A DNA stretch of 64,000 nt from Roseateles puraquae (lineage in GTDB: Bacteria > Pseudomonadota > Gammaproteobacteria > Burkholderiales > Burkholderiaceae_C): positions 124,001-188,000 of the forward strand of contig NZ_NISI01000004.1 in assembly GCF_002205845.1 (NCBI RefSeq). Reading direction: 5' to 3'. The position numbers and the translations under genes were made by a program. The notes under the pieces are model-generated. The model worked only from the letters and a program-made list of their open reading frames with translations, was not told the DNA's origin and ran no database searches. Shown here piece by piece: positions 1 to 7,153 of the stretch (position 1 is its first letter; every line of letters starts with the position of its first letter).

Positions 1-120
1 CGACTCGTCGGGGATGGCGGTCACGCGCAGCACCTGCTGTGCCTGCGCGACGGCGCCCGCCAGGGCGAGCGACGCCACCACACCACGCGCCAGACTGGCG
101 ACAACACGAGAAAGGGCCAT
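1..120 (-). CDS. Periplasmic substrate-binding protein of an ABC transporter (PhnD-like, possibly selenium oxyanion), 5' part only
   Basis: Only the first 40 codons are in the window; the gene runs off the left edge. They encode a Sec signal peptide (Arg at 5 and 12, a hydrophobic core, then AQAQQ as probable cleavage region) followed by VLRVTAIPDES, which resembles the mature N-terminus of PhnD-like periplasmic binding proteins. A good ribosome binding site, AGGAG, lies 8 bases before the ATG. It follows the DsrE gene by 33 bases on the same strand, so it is probably the next gene of the selenium cluster. From family knowledge, PhnD-like proteins include a group annotated as putative selenate binding proteins. 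That assignment here is inference from the neighbours, since 40 residues do not fix the substrate. Confidence 0.6.
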   Translation of the reverse strand, partial: MALSRVVASLARGVVASLALAGAVAQAQQVLRVTAIPDES

Positions 121-153
121 GATCAAGTCTCCTGAGGGAAGAACGGTGTCCGG

Positions 154-534
154 TCAGAACACCAGGGTGGCCCAGGCCGGATCAGCAGCCCGGGCAGCGA
201 ATTGCACCGCACCGCCATGCTGGCGGGCGGCAGGGATGAGGTCGGCATGCGTGAGGCCGTGAGCGGCCAACGCATCCGTACAGGCCAGGAAGCGCGCGCC
301 ATGGTCGAGGGCATCCTGCATCCAGCTGGCGATGGTCTTGTCGAAACGCGTGGACGCGCGCAGCGCGTCGGCCACGCCCGGCTGCAGCAACAACACCGAG
401 CGCGCCGTGAAGTAGACCTCCACCTGCAGCTCCAGAGCAGCGCCCGCCGCCGCCTGCGCGAACGGCGTGGCCAGACGCACCGGGTCCGCCGGGTCCGCAG
501 CCCACAACAAAATGGCCAGGCCCTGGCGCGACAT
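154..534 (-). CDS. DsrE-family protein with a single conserved-type cysteine
   Basis: The 126-residue protein has the size and pattern of the DsrE/DsrF fold: a hydrophobic first strand (LAILLWA), a second strand after an Ala-rich helix (LELQVEVYF), and the motif FLACTDALAAHGL. Its only cysteine, Cys85, lies in that motif. In the family this cysteine position carries persulfide in sulfur relay. The start codon overlaps the stop of the lipoyl-protein gene by 4 bases (ATGA), so the two are translationally coupled. Position directly downstream of selB-selC suggests a role in handling sulfur or selenium bound to cysteine; that is inference. There is no signal peptide, so it should be cytoplasmic. 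Confidence 0.75.
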   Translation of the reverse strand: MSRQGLAILLWAADPADPVRLATPFAQAAAGAALELQVEVYFTARSVLLLQPGVADALRASTRFDKTIASWMQDALDHGARFLACTDALAAHGLTHADLIPAARQHGGAVQFAARAADPAWATLVF

Positions 535-971
535 CAGGCACCTTCCAACTGGTTGAGCCAGGCCCAGCGCTGCATTGCGGCGCGGATGTTGGCCTCACCC
601 ACGACAAGCTGGGCGCGCTCCTCGTCCAGTCGCGCCGGCGCCAGCTCCAGCAACCAACCCGCCTCGTAGGGGGCCTGGTGCACCAACTCCGGCCGCTCCT
701 CCAGCGCTTCATTGACCCGCATGACCGTGCCCGACAACGGCGACTTCACCGACACGATGGACTTGGACAACTCCACCACACCCAGTGACCGCCCTTGCTC
801 GACCTCGCTGCCCACCGACTTCGGCCGGCACATGTAGATGTCCCCCGACGCCTTCAAGCCCAGCGCCGTGATCCCCACACGCACCCGCCCCCCATCCAGC
901 GGCATCGCCCAGGTCTGGTCGTCGATCCAGTACCAGAGATGCTCCGGCAGCTCGGCGCCCGCGATCAGCAT
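534..971 (-). CDS. GcvH-like lipoyl carrier protein in the selenium locus
   Basis: The 145-residue protein follows the plan of glycine cleavage H protein: WAMPLDGGRVRVGIT near residues 21-35, ASGDIYMCRP near 41-50, then VELSKSIVSVKSPLSG. Counting back from SPLSG, Lys70 aligns with the lipoylated lysine of GcvH (ESVKAASDIYAPVSG in E. coli). A Cys at 48 is notable. No gcvT or gcvP is nearby. The neighbours are selC upstream and a 4-base-overlapping dsrE gene downstream. GcvH-like proteins that do not serve glycine cleavage are known as sulfur carriers in sHdr-type systems, so this one may be a dedicated carrier. ATG at 971 was chosen because it begins the homologous region; the frame stays open upstream through the tRNA gene. 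Confidence 0.75.
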   Translation of the reverse strand: MLIAGAELPEHLWYWIDDQTWAMPLDGGRVRVGITALGLKASGDIYMCRPKSVGSEVEQGRSLGVVELSKSIVSVKSPLSGTVMRVNEALEERPELVHQAPYEAGWLLELAPARLDEERAQLVVGEANIRAAMQRWAWLNQLEGA

Positions 972-1100
972 GGCGCCCCCACGATGGTTCGGCCGGCGTC
1001 GCGAGCGGGCACAGGTTGGTTCGAGCACCGCAGCCGTACTGGCGTACGGCGAGGAGCGCAGGGCCAAGATGTGTCCGCGCAGTAGCCGGACGGGCCATCG

Positions 1101-1196
1101 TGGCGGAAAGAGGTAGGAGTCGAACCTACCCGGCAACGCATGGCGCCACCCACCGGGTTTGAAGCCCGGCCGACACACCGGTGTCGTTCTCTTTCC
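1101..1196 (-). tRNA. selC: Selenocysteine tRNA, tRNA-Sec (anticodon UCA)
   Basis: Read on the minus strand, the gene starts GGAAAGAG and ends CTCTTTCC-GCCA, giving an 8-bp acceptor stem plus discriminator G and an encoded CCA. The anticodon loop is CTTCAAA with a UCA anticodon. The T arm has GGTTCGACTCC. A long variable arm (GGTGGCGCCATGCGTTGCC region) and the total of 96 bases match the unusually long bacterial tRNA-Sec; E. coli selC is 95. It decodes the UGA in fdnG. Its 5' end is only 4 bases after the selB stop codon, so it is probably processed from the selB transcript. Confidence 0.96.
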
Positions 1197-1200
1197 ATGT

Positions 1201-3066
1201 TCAATGCTCCAGCGGCGCAAACAGCGCGCTGTCAGCCCGCAGCCGATGTTCATCGCCCACCCGGCGCAGCAGACCGACGCGGTCGAAATGCTCCAGGATC
1301 TGGATCGCACGCTTGCGGCCCAGGCCGGTCGCGTCGCGGAAGGCGGCCGCGGCCACATGCCCCTGTTCCGTCGCCAGGCGGCGCACTGTAGCCGCGAGTG
1401 CGGTCATCGTGGGCGTGTCCAGGTACAAGTCCTTCACGACCTGATGCAGATCGCCCTGCTGCGCCAGGCGCGCCAGCGTCGTGCGCATCAGAGGCTCAGG
1501 CTCGGCGCAGTCCTTGGCGAGGTCGCGCGCCCAGGCGCCTTCGGCCCCGGCTGCGGCCAGGCGAGGTGCGACCTTCTGCGCAATGCGCTGCTCGGTGGCC
1601 GACAGCTGAACGCCATGCACTGGCAAATGCACGAAGGCACCGCGCACCGCGACCTGTCCGCGGCCCCGCAGCTCGTTCAGCACCTGGCGCCACAGCGGCT
1701 CGGCCATGCGTGGCGACACGAGGCGGCGCAGCCGGGCCGCGTCAGGCCCGAGCTCGTCGGGTGACTTGGCGTGATAGTCGGCCAACGCGCCCAGCAGCCG
1801 ATGCGTCAGCGCCGCATGGGCCTCGTCACCCAGGGCCCAGCCCTGCAGCGGCTCGGCGAGGCCCTCGGCTTGCGCGAAGCGGGCGAGGTCCAGGCCGAGC
1901 TGGGACAGCACCAGCAGCCGTTCACGGCGGCGCGCCGTGGTGGGCAGCTCACAAGCCGCGAGCTCGTCGAGCCGCTCCGGCGTGCGGCGGTAGCGCGTGG
2001 GGGCAAACGGGTCCAGCACGATGCCGCCGGCCAGCGTGCGCGTGGCACCGGCGTCGCGCAGCACGAGGCGGTCGCCGCGCCAGGCGCCCACGGGGCCATG
2101 GCAGACCAGCTGCACGCGGGCCGCAGCGCCGGGCTCGATCAGGTCGCCATCCAGCACCGCCACGCTGGCCATGGTGCTCTGCGCGCCCAGGTGCAAGTGG
2201 ACCCGCGCGCCCGAGCGCAGCGGCCGGGCCTCGCCGGGCCATAGCTGCAGGCGGGCGTCGAAGCGGTCAGTGGCCAGGGCCACATGCGGCGCCGTGAGCC
2301 AGGCGCCCCGCGGTGCCTCGTCCTTGGCGATGCCCGCCAGCGCGACGGCACAGCGTTGGCCGGCCTGGGCGCGTTCAACCACACGGTTCTGGGCATGCAG
2401 GCTGCGCACCCGGGCGCGGCGCCCGGCCAGCACGAGTTCATCGCCTACGGCGATCTCGCCCGCATGCAGGGTGCCCGTCACGACCGTACCCACGCCATCG
2501 AGCGTGAAGGCGCGGTCCACCGCCAGGCGCGGGGCCAGGCCTTGCCACGCACGCGGCGGCATCTGACGAGCCGCGTTGAACAGCAGCTCCCGCAATGCCT
2601 CGACGCCCTGCCCGGTCTGCGCGCAGACCGCCACGATGGGTGCCTCGGCCAGGCCCGTACCGGCCAGGAGTTCACGCACCTCAGCCGTCAGGGACTCAAT
2701 GCGCCCGGGCTCCGCGCGGTCGGCCTTGGTGATCGCCACCGCGCCGCGCGTCAGGCCCAGCAGGCTCAACACCGCCAGGTGCTCGCGCGTCTGCGGCATG
2801 ACGCCGTCGTCCGCCGCCACGAGCAGCAGCCCGAAATCGATGCCGCTCGCGCCCGCCAGCATGGTGTGCACGAGCTTCTCGTGGCCGGGCACGTCGATGA
2901 AGCCCACGCGCTCCTTGGCGCCGGGCACGTCCAGGTAGGCGTAGCCCAGTTCGATGCTGATGCCGCGCGCCTTCTCCTCCGGCAGGCGGTCGGTGTCCAC
3001 GCCGGTCAAGGCGCGCACCAGGGTCGTCTTGCCGTGGTCGATGTGGCCAGCGGTACCGATGATCAT
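1201..3066 (-). CDS. selB: Selenocysteine-specific elongation factor SelB
   Basis: This 621-residue GTPase delivers Sec-tRNA(Sec) to a UGA codon by binding the SECIS hairpin in the mRNA. GTPase motifs are clear: GHIDHGKT (7-14), DVPGHE (58-63) and TKAD (113-116), with [13 protein letters not shown] as the SelB-type switch I. The middle has EF-Tu-like beta-barrel domains ([17 protein letters not shown]). The C-terminal third contains the winged-helix repeats that bind SECIS RNA ([24 protein letters not shown] near the end). Length is close to the 614 residues of E. coli SelB. The ATG at 3066 starts [13 protein letters not shown]. Longer upstream starts would run into the inverted repeat at 3095 and are unlikely. 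Confidence 0.97.
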   Translation of the reverse strand: MIIGTAGHIDHGKTTLVRALTGVDTDRLPEEKARGISIELGYAYLDVPGAKERVGFIDVPGHEKLVHTMLAGASGIDFGLLLVAADDGVMPQTREHLAVLSLLGLTRGAVAITKADRAEPGRIESLTAEVRELLAGTGLAEAPIVAVCAQTGQGVEALRELLFNAARQMPPRAWQGLAPRLAVDRAFTLDGVGTVVTGTLHAGEIAVGDELVLAGRRARVRSLHAQNRVVERAQAGQRCAVALAGIAKDEAPRGAWLTAPHVALATDRFDARLQLWPGEARPLRSGARVHLHLGAQSTMASVAVLDGDLIEPGAAARVQLVCHGPVGAWRGDRLVLRDAGATRTLAGGIVLDPFAPTRYRRTPERLDELAACELPTTARRRERLLVLSQLGLDLARFAQAEGLAEPLQGWALGDEAHAALTHRLLGALADYHAKSPDELGPDAARLRRLVSPRMAEPLWRQVLNELRGRGQVAVRGAFVHLPVHGVQLSATEQRIAQKVAPRLAAAGAEGAWARDLAKDCAEPEPLMRTTLARLAQQGDLHQVVKDLYLDTPTMTALAATVRRLATEQGHVAAAAFRDATGLGRKRAIQILEHFDRVGLLRRVGDEHRLRADSALFAPLEH

Positions 3067-3094
3067 GGCGTGGGCTCGCTCGCAAAGGACCGAG

Positions 3095-3166
3095 GCCACA
3101 GAGACACAGAGGCACACAGAGGCCGCGATGACGCGCAGCGCCTCTGTGCCTCTGTGTCTCTGTGGC
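3095..3166. repeat. Inverted repeat of the CACAGAG/CTCTGTG type between selA and selB
   Basis: Arms at 3095-3123 (GCCACAGAGACACAGAGG and onward) and 3140-3166 are near-perfect reverse complements, differing by one extra dinucleotide, with a loop of about 16 bases. The right arm continues into CTGTGTTC to about 3173. The element lies in the 121-base gap between the selA stop and the selB start. A second copy with the same core lies at 29136-29205. It would form a strong hairpin in the selA-selB transcript. No U-tract follows, so it is not a standard terminator. It is probably a dispersed intergenic palindrome. Confidence 0.85.
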
Positions 3167-3187
3167 TGTGTTCAACGGCGGCTGTGT

Positions 3188-4612
3188 TCACGCCAGTGCT
3201 TCCTTCAACGTCGTCAGCTGAGATGTCAGCAGCGCCGGCTCCTCCAGGCAGCGCAGATCGAGCAGCAGCCGGCCTTCGTGGATGCGGCCGATGACCGGGC
3301 GGGGCAGTTCGCGCAGCGTGGTGGCCAGCGCGTCGAGGGACCGGCCCCGACCGTCGGCCGGCGTCAGGGCCAGGCCGGCCGAGGGCAGGCGCTCCACCGG
3401 CAGTGAGCCCGATCCGATCTGGCTCTGCAGCGCCACCACCTCGACGCTGAACCGCGGCGCCACGGCCGCCGCCACTTCGGGCAGCAACTGTTGGGCGAGT
3501 GTGGCGATCTGGGACTGGGGCCGGGTCAGCAGGCGCAGCGTGGGCAGGTCCTGCACCAGGCGCTCGGGCCGCTGGTACAGGCGCAGCGTGGCCTCCAGGG
3601 CAGCGAACGGCAGCTTGGACAGGCGCAGCGCCCGCTTCATGGGGAACTTGCGAATACGGCCGATGGCCGCCTTGCTGCCGACGATGAGGCCGGCCTGCGG
3701 GCCGCCCAGCAGCTTGTCGCCGCTGAAGGTGACCACATCGCAGCCGGCGGCCAGCATGGCCTGAGGCAGCGGTTCGGCCGGCAGGCCCCATTTGGCGAGG
3801 TCGACCAGGGCTCCGCTGCCCAGGTCGGTCATCAACGGCACGCCACCGGCGCGCGCAATCGGCGCGAGCGTGGCTTCATCGACCGCAGCGGTGAAGCCCT
3901 GCACCGCGTAGTTGCTGGTGTGCACCTTCACGATGAGGCCGGTGCGCGGGCTGATGGCGCCCTCATAGTCACGCGGGTGCGTCCGGTTGGTGGTGCCCAC
4001 CTCCACGAGGGTGGCGCCCGCCGCGGCCATCACGTCGGGCATGCGGAAGGCGCCGCCAATCTCCACCAGCTCACCGCGCGACACGATGGCTTCCTTGCCC
4101 CGCGCGAGCGCTGCGATGCCGAGCAGCACCGCGGCGGCATTGTTGTTGACGACGGTGGCCGCCTCGGCGCCCGTGAGCTCGCACAGCAGCGACTCGATCA
4201 GGTCATCGCGATCGCCGCGGCCGCCGCTGTCGAGATCGAACTCGAGGTTGTTCGGCGCGCCGGTCAGGGCCAGCACCTGGGCCAGCGCCGCGTCGGCCAG
4301 CAGCGCGCGCCCGAGGTTGGTGTGGATGACCGTGCCCGTGAGGTTCAGCACCGCCCGCATGTTGGGCTGCATGCGCTGGCTCACGCGGGTGGCGAGGGAC
4401 TGCGGCAACAGGGCCAGCTCGGCCCGCGGCAGCTCGCCCGCCACGGCCCGGGCGCGCACGCCGTCCAGCAAGGCCCGCGCCTCACGCGCGACCAGCGTAT
4501 GACCATGCTCCGCCACCAAGGGCGCGCATTCGCGCAGCAGCTTGTCGAGGGCGGGCAGGTCCTTGGGGCTGGCCTTGGAACCGTGAACCACGGATTCGTC
4601 GGGCGTCGCCAT
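3188..4612 (-). CDS. selA: L-seryl-tRNA(Sec) selenium transferase SelA
   Basis: SelA is the pyridoxal-phosphate enzyme that converts seryl-tRNA(Sec) to selenocysteyl-tRNA(Sec) using selenophosphate. The 474-residue length is typical. The PLP-binding lysine is Lys300 in [14 protein letters not shown]. Other family blocks are [17 protein letters not shown] (87-103), [12 protein letters not shown] (154-165), [11 protein letters not shown] (206-215) and [11 protein letters not shown] (230-240). Its start overlaps the fdhE stop by 4 bases (ATGA), placing it in the formate dehydrogenase operon. No selD is visible in the window, so selenophosphate synthetase must be encoded elsewhere, perhaps beyond the left edge. 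Confidence 0.97.
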   Translation of the reverse strand: MATPDESVVHGSKASPKDLPALDKLLRECAPLVAEHGHTLVAREARALLDGVRARAVAGELPRAELALLPQSLATRVSQRMQPNMRAVLNLTGTVIHTNLGRALLADAALAQVLALTGAPNNLEFDLDSGGRGDRDDLIESLLCELTGAEAATVVNNNAAAVLLGIAALARGKEAIVSRGELVEIGGAFRMPDVMAAAGATLVEVGTTNRTHPRDYEGAISPRTGLIVKVHTSNYAVQGFTAAVDEATLAPIARAGGVPLMTDLGSGALVDLAKWGLPAEPLPQAMLAAGCDVVTFSGDKLLGGPQAGLIVGSKAAIGRIRKFPMKRALRLSKLPFAALEATLRLYQRPERLVQDLPTLRLLTRPQSQIATLAQQLLPEVAAAVAPRFSVEVVALQSQIGSGSLPVERLPSAGLALTPADGRGRSLDALATTLRELPRPVIGRIHEGRLLLDLRCLEEPALLTSQLTTLKEALA

Positions 4613-5619
4613 CAGTGGCCTCGACCGGGCGGTGGTGGCGCGTCTTCGGGTTCGCCGAAGAGCAGCAGCAGGTTCACCCCGTGGCGTTGCTGGCCCTCTT
4701 CGCTGACGAGCAGGTCGAGCGTCAGCGTGGCGAGATCGTCCGCCACCGGCTCGATGCCGTTGTCACGTGCGGGGTGCATCAGCTTCAGGTAGTGGCCGCA
4801 TTCGCTGCAGCACTCGGCCTGGACGGCCGGCTGGGTTTCGGCCGCGGCGGCGTCAGCGGCCACGAGGTTCTGCAGCGAGATGCCCTTGGTGCTCTGGCAG
4901 TGGCTGCACTTGATGCGCACGTAGTGCCATTGTGTGGCGCACAGGCCGCAGGCCAGGTAACGGGCACCGTCGGCACCCAACCGCTCGACCGAGGCCACCG
5001 GCCGCGAGGCGCAGCAGGGGCAGACGGTCGGGTCGTCGATGCGGCCGAAGGGTGCGAGCTGGCCGCCCGTGTGCGCCGCTGCCGTCTGCTGCGCGAGGCG
5101 AACCCAGTGCAGCTGCAGGCCCGCCGCCAGCAGCGGGGCTGCCGCCATGTCGAGCCCGAACATCACGCCGGTCAGCAGGCGCCCGGCTTGCGTCTCCAGG
5201 TGCTCGTCGCTGGCGTCAGCCAGTTGCCGCACCGTCGAGCGCGCCGGCCCTTCGGGCAGGTGGGCAGTCAGGTCTTGCAGCATCGAGCGCAGCGACTCGC
5301 GCCAGACTGCGGCACGGGGCCAGGTCTCGGCCGGCAACAACGGCAGGCCGGCGCTCGCAGCCGCCTCCACCTGCTCGGCCGTGGGCAGCGGCACGGCGAC
5401 ACCCGCCTTCAGCGCGCGGTGCTGGGCATCGGCCAGTTCCGCGGCGAAGAGCAGAAAGTCGCGCATCGCATGCCCCTCGGCGAGCTGGCGCAGGCGCACC
5501 GCCCGCGCGGCGAAAACGCCGGCATCGGGCAGGTGCAGGAAGGTCAGCTGTTCGCCCGCGCGAACCGCGATTTCTTCCGGGCTGAGGAGCTTCTGGGAGG
5601 TCGTCGTCGTGGAGGTCAC
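4612..5619 (-). CDS. fdhE: Formate dehydrogenase maturation protein FdhE
   Basis: FdhE is a cytoplasmic accessory protein needed for active respiratory formate dehydrogenase; in E. coli it is a rubredoxin-like iron protein that binds the catalytic subunit. The 335-residue product has the expected C-terminal cysteine pairs: CPCC (200-203), CGLC (224-227), CSHC (238-241) and CCSEC (270-274). The N-terminal half is helical. The gene sits between the structural genes and selA, overlapping both neighbours by 4 bases. The Pro/Gly-rich C-terminus (PPPPGRGH) is probably just a tail. Confidence 0.95.
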   Translation of the reverse strand: MTSTTTTSQKLLSPEEIAVRAGEQLTFLHLPDAGVFAARAVRLRQLAEGHAMRDFLLFAAELADAQHRALKAGVAVPLPTAEQVEAAASAGLPLLPAETWPRAAVWRESLRSMLQDLTAHLPEGPARSTVRQLADASDEHLETQAGRLLTGVMFGLDMAAAPLLAAGLQLHWVRLAQQTAAAHTGGQLAPFGRIDDPTVCPCCASRPVASVERLGADGARYLACGLCATQWHYVRIKCSHCQSTKGISLQNLVAADAAAAETQPAVQAECCSECGHYLKLMHPARDNGIEPVADDLATLTLDLLVSEEGQQRHGVNLLLLFGEPEDAPPPPGRGH

Positions 5620-6239
5620 TGCTTGCCTGTCATCTCACGGTGCCACAGCGCGTGGTTCTGGCGCGCCCAGGCTTCGGTGACCGTGCCGCGCGTCATGGCG
5701 CGCACGGTGCCCTTGACCCAGATGGCCGCATACACGTGCATGATGACACCGAGGACCAGGGCCACCGCGCTGGCCGCGTGCAGCACCACCGCGATCCGGC
5801 GCAGCAGGATCGGGAAGCTGTTGGCGAACCAGGGTTGCCAGAACATCACGCCGGTGATCAGCAGCACCGCGAGGCACACGCTCATCAGCCAGAACACGCC
5901 CTTCTGGCCGGCGTTGTACTTGCCGACCGGTGGCAAGGCCGCCTTGTCGCCACGCAGCATGTCGCCGCTCTTGGCCACCCATTCACGGTCAGCCGGCACG
6001 AACACGTTCTCGCGCCAGAGGCGGAAGAACATGACCGCGAAGGCCAGCACCATGGCCACCCCGAAGAAGGGGTGCAGGATGCGGGTCCAGACGCCACCGC
6101 CGAACAGGCTGCTGAAGAAGTACAGGCTCGGGTGGAAGAAGGCCAGGCCAGACAGGCCGGCGAGCACGAACAGGAGCGCAATGAGCCAGTGGTTCATGCG
6201 GTCCCGGTCTTCATAGCGACGCAGGTATCGAGTTGCCAT
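5616..6239 (-). CDS. fdnI: Formate dehydrogenase gamma subunit (cytochrome b)
   Basis: This 207-residue integral membrane subunit takes electrons from the beta subunit to quinone through two b hemes. Four hydrophobic segments are visible: LIALLFVLAGLSGLAFF, FFGVAMVLAFAVMFF, GVFWLMSVCLAVLLITGVMFW and VLHAASAVALVLGVIMHVYAAIW. Histidines suitable as heme ligands lie at the start of the first segment (MNHW) and in the second and fourth (LHPFFG, LHAAS, MHVYAAIW). The C-terminus WARQNHALWHRE is family-typical. It starts 11 bases after the fdnH stop and overlaps fdhE by 4. It could equally be named fdoI, since the fdn and fdo types cannot be told apart here. Confidence 0.94.
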   Translation of the reverse strand: MATRYLRRYEDRDRMNHWLIALLFVLAGLSGLAFFHPSLYFFSSLFGGGVWTRILHPFFGVAMVLAFAVMFFRLWRENVFVPADREWVAKSGDMLRGDKAALPPVGKYNAGQKGVFWLMSVCLAVLLITGVMFWQPWFANSFPILLRRIAVVLHAASAVALVLGVIMHVYAAIWVKGTVRAMTRGTVTEAWARQNHALWHREMTGKQ

Positions 6240-6250
6240 GTCGTGCTCCT

Positions 6251-7144
6251 TCAGGCGTCGGCCTTGTTGTCGACCTTGTCGTCGGTCTCGTCCTTGGTCT
6301 CGACCGGGCCGACCTTCATGTAGTGGAAGAAGCCGGCAACGGCCGCCCCCACCATCGCCGCCACGGCCAGCGGCTTGGCGGCGCCCTTCCACAGCGACAC
6401 CCACGGGCTGATCTTGGGATCAGCCGGCAGGCCGTGGTAGAGCTCAGGCTTGTCCGCATGCTGCAGCACGTAAACGACGTGGGTGCCGCCGACGCCTTGC
6501 GGGTCATAGACGCCCGCGTTGGCATAGCCGCGGTCCTTCAGGTCGGTCACGCGCTCGGCGCCGTAGTCGAGCATGTCTTCCTTGGTGCCGAAACGGATGG
6601 CGCCCGTGGGGCAGGCCTTGGCGCAAGCCGGCTCCAGGCCCACACCGACGCGGTCGGAGCACAGCGAGCACTTGTAGGCCTTGTTGTCGACCTTGGACAG
6701 TCGCGGCACATCGAACGGGCAGCCCGTCACGCAGTTGCCGCAGCCCACGCAGTGCTCCGAGATGAAGTCCACGATGCCGTTCGTGTATTTCACGATGGCG
6801 CCGGGGGCCGGGCAGCTCTTCAGGCAGCCCGGGTCGTCGCAGTGCATGCAGCCGTCCTTGCGGATCAGCCACTCGAGCTTGTCCTTTTCGACTTCGACCT
6901 CCGAGTAGCGCATGACCGTCCAGCTTTGCGGTGTCAGGTCACGCGGGTTGTCGTAGGTGCCATGGGTTTCGCCCACCTCGTCACGGAGGTCGTTCCACTG
7001 CATGCACGCGACCTGGCAGGCCTTGCAGCCGATGCAGGAGGACACGTCAATGAGCTTGGCGACCTCGATGGTCTTGCGCGCTTGCGGCGGGTTGGTGGTC
7101 GTCGCGGAGCGCTTGGCGATGTCTAGCGATTGGAGTGAAGACAT
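6251..7144 (-). CDS. fdnH: Formate dehydrogenase beta subunit (four [4Fe-4S] clusters)
   Basis: The 297-residue electron-transfer subunit links the catalytic subunit to the membrane cytochrome b. Four ferredoxin-type cysteine sets are present: [42 protein letters not shown] and [11 protein letters not shown]...[12 protein letters not shown]-terminal transmembrane helix ([18 protein letters not shown], about 265-282) anchors it, followed by a short charged tail. The order G-H-I with 9 and 11 base gaps matches the E. coli fdn and fdo operons. As in those enzymes it has no signal peptide of its own and should be exported together with the Tat-carrying alpha subunit. Confidence 0.96.
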   Translation of the reverse strand: MSSLQSLDIAKRSATTTNPPQARKTIEVAKLIDVSSCIGCKACQVACMQWNDLRDEVGETHGTYDNPRDLTPQSWTVMRYSEVEVEKDKLEWLIRKDGCMHCDDPGCLKSCPAPGAIVKYTNGIVDFISEHCVGCGNCVTGCPFDVPRLSKVDNKAYKCSLCSDRVGVGLEPACAKACPTGAIRFGTKEDMLDYGAERVTDLKDRGYANAGVYDPQGVGGTHVVYVLQHADKPELYHGLPADPKISPWVSLWKGAAKPLAVAAMVGAAVAGFFHYMKVGPVETKDETDDKVDNKADA

Positions 7145-7153
7145 GGGCGCTCC

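Noticed and set aside
1034-1051. Hairpin after selC considered as a second SECIS element
   Set aside because: No in-frame UGA precedes it at the right distance in a conserved coding frame, and the loop lacks the GU bulge pattern. It is noted only as a possible processing hairpin.
3188-4612. Possibility that selA is a decayed or paralogous PLP enzyme
   Set aside because: The PLP lysine motif, full length and coupling to fdhE and selB fit a functional selA.
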